Shown: positions 9,831 to 21,325 of the stretch, one piece after another
Layout: each line of letters starts with the position of its first letter
How positions within the stretch are numbered: the first letter of the stretch is position 1
DNA from: Nipponacmea schrenckii
Taxonomy: Eukaryota; Mollusca; Gastropoda; Lottiidae
DNA length: 64,000 nucleotides
Assembly (NCBI GenBank): GCA_030562195.1
Contig: CM060203.1
Span: 15,628,534 to 15,692,533, forward strand
Direction: 5' to 3'
Made by a program: the position numbers and the translations under genes
Notes under the pieces: generated by a model
The model's input: the letters and a program-made list of their open reading frames with translations, nothing else
Database searches by the model: none
Told to the model about the DNA's origin: nothing

Positions 9831-12800
9831 CTAATACAAATATAGAGGTGCTGGATACTGTGGCTGCTGAATGACTATCGGGCTCATTGGCATTGGCCGT
9901 TTTGGTTGAGCTGTTGGCATTGGCTGTATAGGTTGAACTGTAGGCATTGGCGGCATTGGCTGCATTGGTTGAACTGTAGGCATTGGCGGCATTGGCTGCA
10001 TTGGTTGAACTGTAGGCTTTGGCGGCATTGGCTGCATTGGTTGAACTGTAGGCATTGGCGGCATTGGTTGAACTGTGGGCTTTGGCGGACCCACCGACAC
10101 TTTTTGATCTTTCATTGGGATTTTAAGCACATTATAATGTGGTCCTTTTCTCTGAACCTGTGAAATAAACTGCTTTGGTTGAACCTCTGGCATAATTTGA
10201 TCTCTGGACGAAACCACGGGAATAAGCTGCATTGGTTGAACTGTAGGCTTTGGCGGCGTTGGCTGCATTGGTTGAACGGCAGGCTTTGGCGGCATTAGTT
10301 GAGCTGGAGGCTTTGGCGGACCCACCGGCACTTTTTGATTTTTCATTGGGATTTTAAGCACATTATAATGTGGTTCTTTTCTCTGAACCTTTAAAATAAA
10401 CTGCTTTGGTTGAACCTCTAACCTTTGATTATTTGACGGAACCACAGAAATAAAATGCATTGGTTGAAGATCTGGAATAGTTTGATCCTTTGTCGGGACC
10501 ACTGAAATAAGCTGCATTTGTTGAACCTTTTGCATAGTTTGATCTTTTGTCGGAACCACTTGAATGAGCTGCATTGGTTGAACCTTTGGCATAATTTGAT
10601 CCTTTGTCGGGACCACTGAAATAAGCTGCATTTGTTGAACCTTTTGCATAGTTTGATCCTTTGTCGGGACCACTGAAATAAGCTGCATTGGTTGAACCTC
10701 TTGCATAGTTTGATCTTTTGTCGGAACCACTTGAATAAGCTGCATTGGTTGAACCTCTGGCCTAGTTTGATCTTTTGTCGGAACCACTTGAATAAGCTGC
10801 ATTGGTTGAACCTCTGGCCTAGTTTGATCTTTTGTCGGAACCACTTGAATAAGCTGCATTGGTTGAACCTCTGGCATTTTGTTATCGTTAAAATGAACGA
10901 CTAGGATAAACTGCATTGGTTGAACCACCGACTTTTGACTATTTGACGGAACCACAGGAATAATCTGCATTGGTTGAACCTCTGGCATAGTTTGATCTCT
11001 TGACGGAATCACTGGAATAAACTGCATTGGTTGAACCTCTGGCATATTTTGATCTTTTGTTCTAACCACTGAAATAGGATACATTGTTAGTACCATTGGC
11101 ATAGTTTGATCCTTTGGCTTATCCGATGAACTTTGATATCCGTTTGATGCCTCTGTATGTTGAAATTGTTGAAAACCTATCAATGGTTGACGTGTTTGAG
11201 GCTTCGGTGTTTGAGGCTTCGGTGGTTGAGGTTTCGGCGGTTGAGGCTTCGGTGGTTGAGGCTTCGGTGGTGACTTCTCGACTGGATTTTCTTTTTCAAT
11301 GATTTTTTTGATTTGGTCCAAATCCCAATCCAGGTCCAACCTTCGGAGGAAGCGAAGATGGAACGCAGGCAAAAAGACAGCTATAAATTCGAGTACGGAC
11401 GTAGCAATAGCAAGGTAGAAACACCACTGTAATGTATACTTCTTGTCGTCGCTTCGATTTGCATATGTGTCCAGAAGAAACAATATCCACATTATCATTA
11501 CCGAAAAAGCTGAAATAAACAAAATTTTAAAATTATTGAGGTATAAAGTAAGGCAGATCAAATGTTTGGGTTTTGATTTGTAAATAGTTTTAAAAATGAA
11601 ATGGAGTTTTACATCCTTCTCTTCTGCACCTTATGGGCTAACGAAGACGGCCAATGCCATGCAGTGTGCAATGAGGGAAATTTTGCCAGGACATTGGTAT
11701 TAGCCTACTCCTTTTGGCGATTTTCAACTGTCGAAGGATCTGTAGCACGATTGGATTGAACCCTGGGCCTGCAGGTTAACGAGCAACCGTTTAACTCACT
11801 GAGTCATCGCGGCTGCGGTTCAAACTAAGAATTTTACTTCCTATTTCTATGTATCATATTATAATTGTTATACAATGAACACAAGGGAATAAATTCTGGT
11901 ATAACGCACTTCTTTAATAACAAGGTTCATAACGTTTCAACACAATTTACACATGTCATCAGATGAAAGGTATCACCTTGCTGTGCTATATATTCCCATG
12001 TTTTCAATCCCTTCTTTATTTCATCTTAGACGATGTGTAAATTGTATTGAAGAGTACCTTGTTATTAAAGGGGCCCAGGCTTGATTTTTAGGGGTCGTTT
12101 TGGGCCTTTGTTACATTTAAAAAGTCCTCAGAAATACTCAAGCTCTAAGAAAATCGCAAAATACCTTGAAATATACCTCAAACAAAAAATTTCACTTTAT
12201 ATTTTTTTTCCGTGCTGTACGCAGCTGGTCTCCAGTCAGTCTGAAAATTGTGTGTCCTGTTGGCAAAGTCTACAAATGTTATTACTTTCCTTTTTGTTTT
12301 GTCAGTGTGGGCGTGCGCAGTAGTCTATTTATAAATCTTTGATTATCAAGACGAACCGTTTCCAATATGGCGGAACGTTTGTAATATCTTAAGACATTAT
12401 GATTTTCAAACCCGGATAATTATGGATACATATGGATTTGAAGGCTCAAATTTCAAAGGTAAGCTCTGTAGACTATTTCTGATAAGCTAACTAAAAGATT
12501 TCATGTTTTTGAAGCTGTCGGATGATTGTCCGAAACAAATCAAGACTGTGCCCCTTTAAAGAAGTGTGTTATACTATAATCTATTCTCTCGTATCCCCCT
12601 TGTTATATTAACCATTCATCCAAACATCGTCAAATTCAAACCCGTAACAAGACTGCTTACATAAGTACTCTGTGCTCGGGGAATATGGTTCACTTCAAAA
12701 CAGTCAGATTCATTTAAAGGGATACTGCGTCTCAGTAAAATTTAGTTCTCAAGAATGGTAAATAATCATCAGTGAACTTACCTGGTCTCATAATGAACAG

Positions 12801-14093
12801 AATCCCTTTTAAATCTGCAAAAACTCAAAAAACTAAGTCATTATTTAAAAAACACTTAATCAATTTGTTAAGCCTTTTTTCAATAATCAAATGCATCTTT
12901 AAGGATGATTACTTAGTTGTTTGAATTTTTTTTTATCTTATTTGTGACAGCAGGTATATTTACTGATGAATAGAGCTTTTATTGACCAATTTTAAAATTT
13001 TCAAATTTTATGTTCATTCTAAGATGCATTAGCCCTTTAATGTTTACAAGCTAATTTTGACTAAGTAAAGGGAAAGAAGAAAAAGCGTAACGTCCTCAAA
13101 TTTAAAAGTAAAACTGAAAAATAATTTAACAAACCTGTAAACATATGAGTACCTATGAACAGCTTCAAAATGCCCCCTTCGTACATGAATTCAGAATGAA
13201 AAACGATGGTTACTAAACCGGCTACCACATTTACGAACATGGATATAAATGCTATTATATTTGCTGATTGTATTGCCCCGAATACATCTGAAATATAGAC
13301 ATAGATTGATTAGGTGTTGTCTTTGCGGTTGCTATATTTTATCCCCCTCCCCTCATTCACCATACTTTCCAAATAATTAGCACGTTACGTATAGGGGAAG
13401 AAAGGCAAGCCCACCGTCCTCAGTAATTTACCACGGTAAATATTATGAAATCTTCTGCCCTGATTAAAATGGCTTTTTTTAAAGATTTATGATGTACAGA
13501 ACAGTAAGACGAATAGCACCATTTCTGCGAACGTTTCTGTTTGCCTTAGGCTGTCACTCACCCCCACCCCACCCGTTTAATTTTCTTAATTAGGCCACGA
13601 GTTCTTATAATATGCCTTGTGCTTTAAAACACCTTGACAACAATCATTGCATGGCCCCTACTATCTCAATCGCCTCATCCTCAACCTCTCATATTTTGAG
13701 ATTTCTTTTGATTTACCTGAACCCCGTGACAAATTATTATGTGGCCCCTACCCACTCAATCAATCCCTCATTCACAATATTTTGTTACATAGAAACCCCG
13801 CTAGTTAATATCAACAAACCTCCAGCTATCGGCTCACATTCCGTCCGGGCTTCTTGAATCTTGACACAACTTGTCCATAATCCATCTCGCTGAACGACTG
13901 TATTATTTTGTTCAATATGTCTCCAGTCATTATATTCCGTAACGACTGCGTGAAATGGCAGGGTAATTAAAGCAATGATGAAACTAGCTTTCAGAAGTTG
14001 TAGGGCGATTACTGGAAATTTACGAGATTGACATCGCATTGCTGTGATTAATCCGTCGATTTCGGGAAAATACAATACATGCCTGTCACTCAT
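9831..14093 (-). CDS. Claudin/PMP22-like four-pass membrane protein with giant repeat tail (copy 1, open)
   Basis: Three exons join in phase: 14093-13820, 13287-13135, 11509-9831 (701 aa). Exon 1 gives a short N-terminus, TM1 (ASFIIALITLPFHAVV) and the family hallmark W-x14-GLW-x2-C-x9-C in the first extracellular loop, with an NNT glycosylation sequon. Exon 2 gives TM2. Exon 3 gives TM3 (MIMWILFLLDTYA), a short second loop with NRS, and TM4 (CFYLAIATSVLEFIAVFL), then a cytoplasmic tail of about 490 residues. Claudin tails are usually a few dozen residues. The tail begins with PKPQP runs, then about a dozen ~19-residue units of type VQPMQLIQVVPTKDQTRPE, then MPPMPTVQPMQ-type repeats. Claudin-family proteins shape cell junctions or membrane contacts; the actual role here is unknown. 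All frames are open. Confidence 0.85.
9885..11090 (-). repeat. Coding minisatellites forming the tail of claudin-like copy 1
   Basis: Two nested arrays lie within exon 3. 57-nt units (about 10160-11090) encode V-Q-P-M-Q-L/F-I-x-V-V-P-x-x-D-Q. 45-48-nt units (about 9890-10090 and 10225-10320) encode M-P-T-V-Q-P-M-Q-P-M-P-P. Adjacent units are nearly identical at the DNA level (for example 10715-10865), so the array has expanded or been homogenised recently while keeping the frame. The other strand also reads open over parts of it; those frames are shadows. Confidence 0.9.
11592..11826 (-). mobile_element. tRNA-derived SINE, full-length type
   Basis: On the - strand the head reads GCGATGACTCAGTGAGTTAA (A-box-like) and CCCAGGGTTCAATCC (B-box). 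The body contains TAATGCCGC-type and CATTGCACACTGCATGG words, and the tail AAGGTGCAGAAGAGAAGGA. It lies just upstream of exon 3 of claudin-like copy 1 and is shared with copies 2 (25608) and 3 (35546). Confidence 0.8.
11900..12573. mobile_element. Foldback element interrupted by a TTAA element
   Basis: The left arm starts TATAACGCACTTCTTTAATA and runs to about 11968. The right arm (TGTAAATTGTATTGAAGAG...CTTGTTATTAA, then GAAGTGTGTTATA) is its inverse but is split by the insertion 12069-12555. The uninterrupted version is at 25966-26141. Confidence 0.85.
12069..12555. mobile_element. TTAA-flanked element (family B), 487 bp
   Basis: Flanked by TTAA at 12065-12068 and 12556-12559. The ends are AGGGGCCCAGGCTTG and CTGTGCCCCT, giving a short AGGGGC inverted terminus. 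Claudin-like copy 2 has the empty site (CTTGTTATTAAAGAAG near 26117). A second copy of the element is at about 32033-32522. No coding capacity seen; non-autonomous. Confidence 0.88.
12718..13036. mobile_element. TTAA-flanked MITE (family A) in claudin-like copy 1
   Basis: TTAA at 12714-12717 and 13037-13040. The ends are AGGGATACTGCGTCTCAG and TTCATTCTAAGATGCATTAG. Found at the same intron position in copy 2 (26285) and, as a right half only, in copy 3 (37911), so it inserted before the triplication. Confidence 0.88.
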
Positions 14094-14480
14094 GGCGACA
14101 ACTCACTCTGTGAACTGATTTCTAGCACCATGTAACAACAACTATTGTCGTACTCGGGGACGTAAGGCCCGATAAAATTGTCGAAGACCAACTTGTTGAG
14201 ATGCTTCTTCGAACTATTAGTCGAGTTGTCTTAGTCGAGGAAAATCCTTTGAGTTCGTATCGCATGTTTATGTGAAGTCGATCACAAGTGTACGTGCACA
14301 TCCGGGAACGATTCAAAACATACACCCGCCAGTCCAATATATTTTGAGGTGGGACAATCAGGCCGACTTATATTGTGTTCATTATTACCTAGAAAATAAA
14401 ATGGACTGATCTGGACTATATTTAGAATCATTCCCGGATGTGCTTAAGTAACTCTGTTCCACTGTCTATGGACTGGTCGA
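14094..14480. promoter_or_regulatory. Upstream region of claudin-like copy 1, with inverted repeat
   Basis: Contains an imperfect inverted repeat: CACATCCGGGAACGATTC near 14297 with CCGCCAGTCCA, and TGGACTGATCTGG ... GAATCATTCCCGGATGTG ending near 14441. The same pair occurs upstream of copies 2 (27812/27963) and 3 (38918/39060). It may be a foldback element or a conserved regulatory structure; no clear TATA box seen. Confidence 0.45.
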
Positions 14481-14517
14481 GTTGATGTTGTTACGCGAAT
14501 CCCAAGAAGGGAAATGA

Positions 14518-14720
14518 AAAATGAAATAGAGTTTTACGTCCTACTCTCCTGCACGCATGGCGGCATAAGCCTACTCTTTTCAAACTGTTGAGGGGTCTTT
14601 AACGTGCACACTGTAACACACTGGGCCTCGGATAATTGTCCGATCCGAACGACAGGACGCTTTTGCCATGTCAGTCCATCCGACAAGGGGAAACCGAGCT
14701 AAAAATCCGAGAGTCGGGCT
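14518..14720 (-). mobile_element. SINE fragment upstream of claudin-like copy 1
   Basis: GAGTTTTACGTCCTACTCTC, CATGGCGGCATAAGCCTACT and TGTCGGATGGACTGACATGG-type words are shared with 28045 and 39148. The head is replaced by other sequence. Present in all three duplicated blocks. Confidence 0.65.
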
Positions 14721-14999
14721 TTGTAATTTAATTGACTCCAATTAGGTTCGGGTCTATTTTTTATATGAAGTTAGAACGACGCGATTGTTTCATGTGGCTA
14801 AACTACAAATATATCTATTTCCAAGTATACTACGTCTGGGGGAAACACCTTCCCCTCAAAGAAATGTAGAAAATCCCCATTTTAATTTCTGACCCTTAGT
14901 TAAAGACCATTTCAAAACCTATATTATTCAGTATACGAGCCCGACTAAAAATTTAATACAAGTGGTTGCCTAGCAAGATACACTCACCGAAAACTTTCG
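14721..14999. other. Block flank, no gene seen
   Basis: Unique-looking AT-rich sequence shared with about 28261-28500 in block 2. No coding features. Confidence 0.5.
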
Positions 15000-15149
15000 G
15001 TATATCAAAGGTTGTTGTGTCGAATGTACAAAGTTTTTAACTTGTCCCAGATATTATTCATTATAACCATCACACAAAATTTCATAAAAATCTGACATAA
15101 ACTTCATTGCGTTCACAAATGACGTTTAACGTAATTGATATTATCCTTG

Positions 15150-16340
15150 TATGAGTTTTTGCCCTTGTTCTTGAATGGCTCGTAAACACTCTACAATGTG
15201 CAATTCTAACGGATTTTGTTGAGACTTGGTGTGAGAGTTTGTTATAACTCTAGGATGAACCCTATTGAAAATCAGCGTAATCGAAAAATATTAAATATGA
15301 GTTATAGCCCTTGTTCTTGAAAACGCGTTCAATTTTAGATTGTAAACACTCTTGAAAGAATAATTCTTAATGGATTTTGATGAACTTGGCTTGAGTATTT
15401 GTTATCGCCCAAGGATGACCCCTATTGAAAATCAGTTAAATCGAAAAATATTTAGTGTCAGTTATTGCCCTTGTTTTTGAAAACGCGTTCAACTTCTTGG
15501 CTTATAAACATTCTAGAAGGCACAATTCATGATCAATGTTGACAAAACTAGCTGTAATTGTTTGTTATTACCTAGGGATGAGCCCTATTGAAAATAAAAA
15601 ATATCAAAATATATCTAATATGAATTATTGCCCTTTTTCTTTAAAACGTGTACAATTTTTTTCTCGTAAACACTCTACATGGCACAATTTTTGACCGATT
15701 TTGATGAAACTTGGTGTGAGAGTGTCTTTTAACTCCAGGATGAACCCTATTGAAAATCGGCGAAATCGAAAAATATTTAGTATGAGTTATTGGCCTTGTT
15801 CCTTAAAACGTGTTTGATTTTTGTCTTGTAAACACTCTACATGGCACAATTCTTGACCGATTTTGATGAAACTTGGTGTGAATCCTATTAAAAATCAGCG
15901 AAATAAAAAATATTGAGTATATTGAGTTATTGCCCTTGTTCCTGAAATCTTAGCTTGTAAACACTCTAGAAAGAACAATCTTGAATGGATTTTGATGAAA
16001 CTTGGTTTGAGTATTTGTTTTCACCCAAGGATGAACCCTATTGAAAATTAGATAATCGAAAAATATTTAGTACAAGTTATTTCCCTTGTTCTTGAAAAAA
16101 CGTTCAATTTTAGCTTGTAAACACTCTAGAAAGAACAATTTTGAATGGATTTTGATGAAACTTGGCTTTAGTATTTGTTTTCTCCCAAGGATGAACCCTA
16201 TTGAAAATCGAAAAATATTTAGTACAAGTTATTGACCTTGTTTTTGAAAACGCGTTCAATTTAACTCGTAAACACTCTAGAAAGAACAATTTTGAATGGA
16301 TTTTGATGAAACTTGGCTTTAGTATTTGTTTTCTCACAGG
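15150..16340 (+). repeat. ~157-170 bp tandem repeat, 'GATTTTGATGAAACTTGG' family
   Basis: About seven units share GTTATTGCCCTTGTTCTTGA, TGTAAACACTCTAGAAAG, TGGATTTTGATGAAACTTGG and GATGAACCCTATTGAAAATC (near 15255, 15415, 15570, 15740, 16030, 16190). Related single or few-copy versions occur at 23750-24150, 28660-28930, 29740-30300 and 35830-36300, so the unit is dispersed genome-wide and tandemised here. Confidence 0.85.
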
Positions 16341-17019
16341 GATGAACCCGAAAGAATGCTTCTGTCAAGCCATGTTTCGGTAATACAAATGACATCGTAT
16401 GTATCTGATAGTTCAGCTGTAAGTAGATCTATTTTGTTTCGGAGACTCCTTACATTCAGATGCACTATAGAGATATTATTAGACTTTGGTTTTTTTCGAC
16501 ATCAGCAGAGATAAGGCAATATAGAAGTAGAAGATTCGTGATATGTCTAGTCTAGAATTCCTGTCAAAATTGTGTATAAATAATAAAATAAATTAAGTAA
16601 CAAATATACATTATATACAGCGCACTTTAGTAGTGTATGTTTCAGGGTAATTCCAGAATAGGGATATTGGTACTTATAATGAAAATTTTAAAAGTATGCT
16701 CTGTCTATATATAACTGATTATACATTAACTTATATATATACAACAAATAAATAAGATTAATCAGTTATGATATAAATAAATGATAAACATTGTTCTGAA
16801 CTATATGTCATTTAAATTTAACTATTGAATTCTGGTATAAGTTAAGGGTAAACATTGTTCTCAACTATATAACATTTAAATATCACTATTGAATTCTGAA
16901 ATGAGTAAAAGATATACATTATTTAAAACTATATTTCATTTAAATTGTACTAATGAATACAGATATAAGTCAATATTAATATTGTAAATATTATAATAAA
17001 CTCATAAACTTTATTTTGT
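16341..17019. other. AT-rich spacer with degenerate ~60-90 bp repeats
   Basis: From about 16780 there are loose repeats containing CATTGTTCT(C/G)AACTATAT and TTGAATTCTG.TATAAGT, a decayed array distinct from the 123-bp satellite that follows. No gene seen. Confidence 0.5.
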
Positions 17020-20000
17020 AAAACAATACATGATTTAAAATGTTATATCTATTATAGGTATAGGTTATCCACTGATATACATGTAATAATATAACAGTAA
17101 TATCCTGGACTAGATTTTATAAAAAAATACTTGATTTAATATGTTAAATCTATTGTAACTATGACTGATATACTGACCTATATTAATATTGTAAATAGTA
17201 TACATGAAATAATATAACAGTAATATTCTGGACTAGATTTTATAAAACAATACATGATTTAATATGTTACATCTTTTGTAACTATGACTGATATACTGAC
17301 CTATATTAATATTGTAAATAGTATACATGAAATAATATAACATTAATATCCTGGACTAGATTTTATAAAACAATACATGATTTAATATGTTATATCTATT
17401 GTAACTATGACTAGTCTACTGACCTATATTAATATTGTAAATAGGATACATGTAATAATATAACAGTAATATCCTGAACTAGTTTTTATAAAACAATACA
17501 TGATTTAATATGTTATATCTATTGTAACTATGACTAGTCTACTGACCTATATTAATATTGTAAATAGGATACATGTAATAATATAACATTAATATCCTGG
17601 ACTAGATTTTATAAAACAATATATGATTTAATATGTTATATCTATTGTAACTATGACTAGTCTACTGACCTATATTAATATTGTAAATAGTATACATGTA
17701 ATAATATAACAGTAATATCCTGAACTAGTTTTTATAAAACAATACATGATTTAATATGTTATATCTATTGTAACTATGACTAGTCTACTGACCTATATTA
17801 ATATTGTAAATAGGATACATGTAATAATATAACATTAATATCCTGGACTAGATTTTATAAAACAATACATGATTTAATATGTTACATCTATTGTAACTAT
17901 GACTGATATACTGACCTATATTAATATTGTAAATAGTATACAAGTAATAATATAACAGTAATATCCTGGACTAGATTTTATAAAACAATATATGATTTAA
18001 TATGTTACATCTATTGTAACTATGACTAGTCTACTGACCTATATTAATATTGTAAATAGTATACATGAAATAATATAACAGTAATATTCTGGACTAGATT
18101 TTATAAAACAATACATGATTTAATATGTTACATCTATTGTAACTATGACTGATATACTGACCTATATTAATATTGTAAATAGTATACATGAAATAATATA
18201 ACATTAATATCCTGGACTAGATTTCATAAAACAATACTTGATTTAATATGTTATATCTATTGTAACTATGACTGATATACTGACCTATATTAATATTGTA
18301 AATAGGATACATGAAATAATATAACATTAATATCCTGGACTAGATTTTATAAAACAATATATGATTTAATATGTTACATCTATTGTAACTATGACTAGTC
18401 TACTGACCTATATTAATATTGTAAATAGTATACATGAAATAATATAACAGTAATATCCTGGACTAGATTTTATAAAACAATACATGATTTAATATGTTAT
18501 ATCTATTGTAACTATGACTGATATACTGACCTATATTAATATTGTAAATAGTATACATGTAATAATATAACATTAATATCCTGGACTAGTTTTTATAAAA
18601 CAATACATGATTTAATATGTTACATCTATTGTAACTATGACTGATATACTGACCTATATTAATATTGTAAATAGGATACATGAAATAATATAACAGTAAT
18701 ATCCTGGACTAGATTTCATAAAACAATACTTGATTTAATATGTTATATCTATTGTAACTATGACTAGTCTACTGACCTATATTAATATTGTAAATAGTAT
18801 ACATGTAATAATATAACAGTAATATCCTGAACTAGATTTTATAAAACAATACATGATTTAATATGTTATATCTATTGTAACTATGACTGATCTACTGACC
18901 TATATTAATATTGTAAATAGTATACAAGTAATAATATAACAGTAATATCCTGAACTAGTTTTTATAAAACAATACATGATTTAATATGTTATATCTATTG
19001 TAACTATGACTAGTCTTCTGACCTATATTAATATTGTAAATAGTATACATGTAATAATATAACAGTAATATCCTGAACTAGATTTTATAAAACAATACAT
19101 GATTTAATATGTTATATCTATTGTAACTATGACTGATCTACTGACCTATATTAATATTGTAAATAGTATACAAGTAATAATATAACAGTAATATCCTGAA
19201 CTAGTTTTTATAAAACAATACATGATTTAATATGTTATATCTATTGTAACTATGACTAGTCTTCTGACCTATATTAATATTGTAAATAGTATACATGTAA
19301 TAATATAACAGTAATAATCTGAACTAGATTTTATAAAACAATATATGATTTAATTTGTTATATCTATTGTAACTATGACTGATCTACTGACCTATATTAA
19401 TATTGTAAATAGTATACATGTAATAATATAACAGTAATATCCTGAACTAGTTTTTATAAAACAATACATGATTTAATATGTTACATCTATTGTAACTATG
19501 ACTGATATACTGACCTATATTAATATTGTAAATGGTATACATGTAATAATATAACAGTAATATCCTGGACTAGTTTTTATAAAACAATACATGATTTAAT
19601 ATGTTATATCTATTGTAACTATGACTAGTCTACTGACCTATATTAATATTGTAAATAGTATACATGTAATAATATAACAGTAATATCCTGAACTAGTTTT
19701 TATAAAACAATACATGATTTAATATGTTACATCTATTGTAACTATGACTGATATACTGACCTATATTAATATTGTAAATAGTATACATGAAATAATATAA
19801 CAGTAATTATCTGAACTAGTTTTTATAAAACAATACATGATTTAATATGTTACATCTATTGTAACTATGACTGATCTACTGACCTATATTAATATTGTAA
19901 ATAGTATACAAGTAATAATATAACAGTAATATCCTGAACTAGTTTTTATAAAACAATACATGATTTAATATGTTACATCTATTGTAACTATGACTGATAT

Positions 20001-21325
20001 ACTGACCTATATTAATATTGTAAATAGTATACAAGTAATAATATAACATTAATATCCTGGACTAGATTTTATAAAACAATACATGATTTAATATGTTATA
20101 TCTATTGTAACTATGACTGATCTACTGACCTATATTAATATTGTAAATAGTATACAAGTAATAATATAACAGTAATATCCTGAACTAGATTTTATAAAAC
20201 AATATATGATTTAATAATTTATATCTATTGTAACTATGACTGATATACTGACCTATATTAATATTGTAAATAGGATACATGTAATAATATAACATTAATA
20301 TCCTGGACTAGATTTTATAAAACAATACATGATTTAATATGTTATATCTATTGTAACTATGACTGATATACTAACCTATATTAATATTGTAAATAGTATA
20401 CATGTAATAATATAACAGTAATATCCTGAACTAGATTTTATAAAACAATATATGATTTAATATGTTATATCTATTGTAACTATGACTAGTCTACTGACCT
20501 ATATTAATATTGTAAATAGTATACATGAAATAATATAACATTAATATCCTGGACTAGATTTTATAAAACAATACATGATTTAATATGTTATATCTATTGT
20601 AACTATGACTGATATACTAACCTATATTAATATTGTAAATAGTATACATGTAATAATATAACAGTAATATCCTGGACTAGTTTTTATAAAACAATATATG
20701 ATTTAATATGTTATATCTATTGTAACTATGACTAGTCTACTGACCTATATTAATATTGTAAATAGTATACATGAAATAATATAACAGTAATATCCTGGAC
20801 TAGATTTTATAAAACAATACATGATTTAATATGTTACATCTATTGTAACTATGACTGATCTACTGACCTATATTAATATTGTAAATAGTATACATGTAAT
20901 AATATAACAGTAATATCCTGAACTAGTTTTTATAAAACAATACATGATTTAATATGTTACATCTATTGTAACTATGACTAGTCTACTGACCTATATTAAT
21001 ATTGTAAATAGTATACAAGTAATAATATAACAGTAATATCCTGGACTAGATTTTATAAAACAATATATGATTTAATAATTTATATCTATTGTAACTATGA
21101 CTGATATACTGACCTATATTAATATTGTAAATAGGATACATGTAATAATATAACATTAATATCCTGGACTAGATTTTATAAAACAATACATGATTTAATA
21201 TGTTATATCTATTGTAACTATGACTGATATACTAACCTATATTAATATTGTAAATAGGATACATGTAATAATATAACAGTAATAATCTGGACTAGATTTC
21301 ATAAAACAATACATGATTTAATACA
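17020..21325 (+). repeat. 123-bp satellite array, about 35 units
   Basis: The anchor word CTGACCTATATTAATATTGT recurs at 17173, 17296, 17419, 17542 and onward, a strict 123-bp period. The sequence is about 75-80% A+T. Units differ at a few fixed sites, each with two or three states: AGTCTAC/GATATAC/GATCTAC, ATAGTATAC/ATAGGATAC, CAGTAAT/CATTAAT, CTGGACT/CTGAACT, GTTATATC/GTTACATC. The states recombine between units. No coding frame. Confidence 0.97.

Larger units (their letters stand above)
9225..15145. repeat. Segmental duplication block 1 (claudin-like locus)
   Basis: Homologous, in order, to about 23568-28655 and to 33540-39330: 3' flank (ATTTCGAAAGTTGTAG...), coding exons, introns with the same MITE and SINE insertions, and upstream flank to GACGTTTAACGTAATTGATA. 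After about 15145 the sequence departs from block 2. The shared insertions predate the duplication. Confidence 0.85.

Noticed and set aside
9906..10163. + strand frames of RHWRHWLHWLNC type opposite the claudin-like tail
   Set aside because: Antisense shadows of the coding minisatellite; the - strand frame has splice continuity with membrane exons.
13612..13857. + strand frame with HSINP and HILRF words, repeated at 27158 and 38324
   Set aside because: It overlaps exon 1 and intron 1 of the claudin-like copies on the other strand; conservation is explained by the segmental duplication and the frame length differs between copies.
17020..21325. Regular 123-bp repeats considered as a CRISPR-like array
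   Set aside because: The entire unit repeats without unique spacers, in a eukaryotic genome; it is a satellite.
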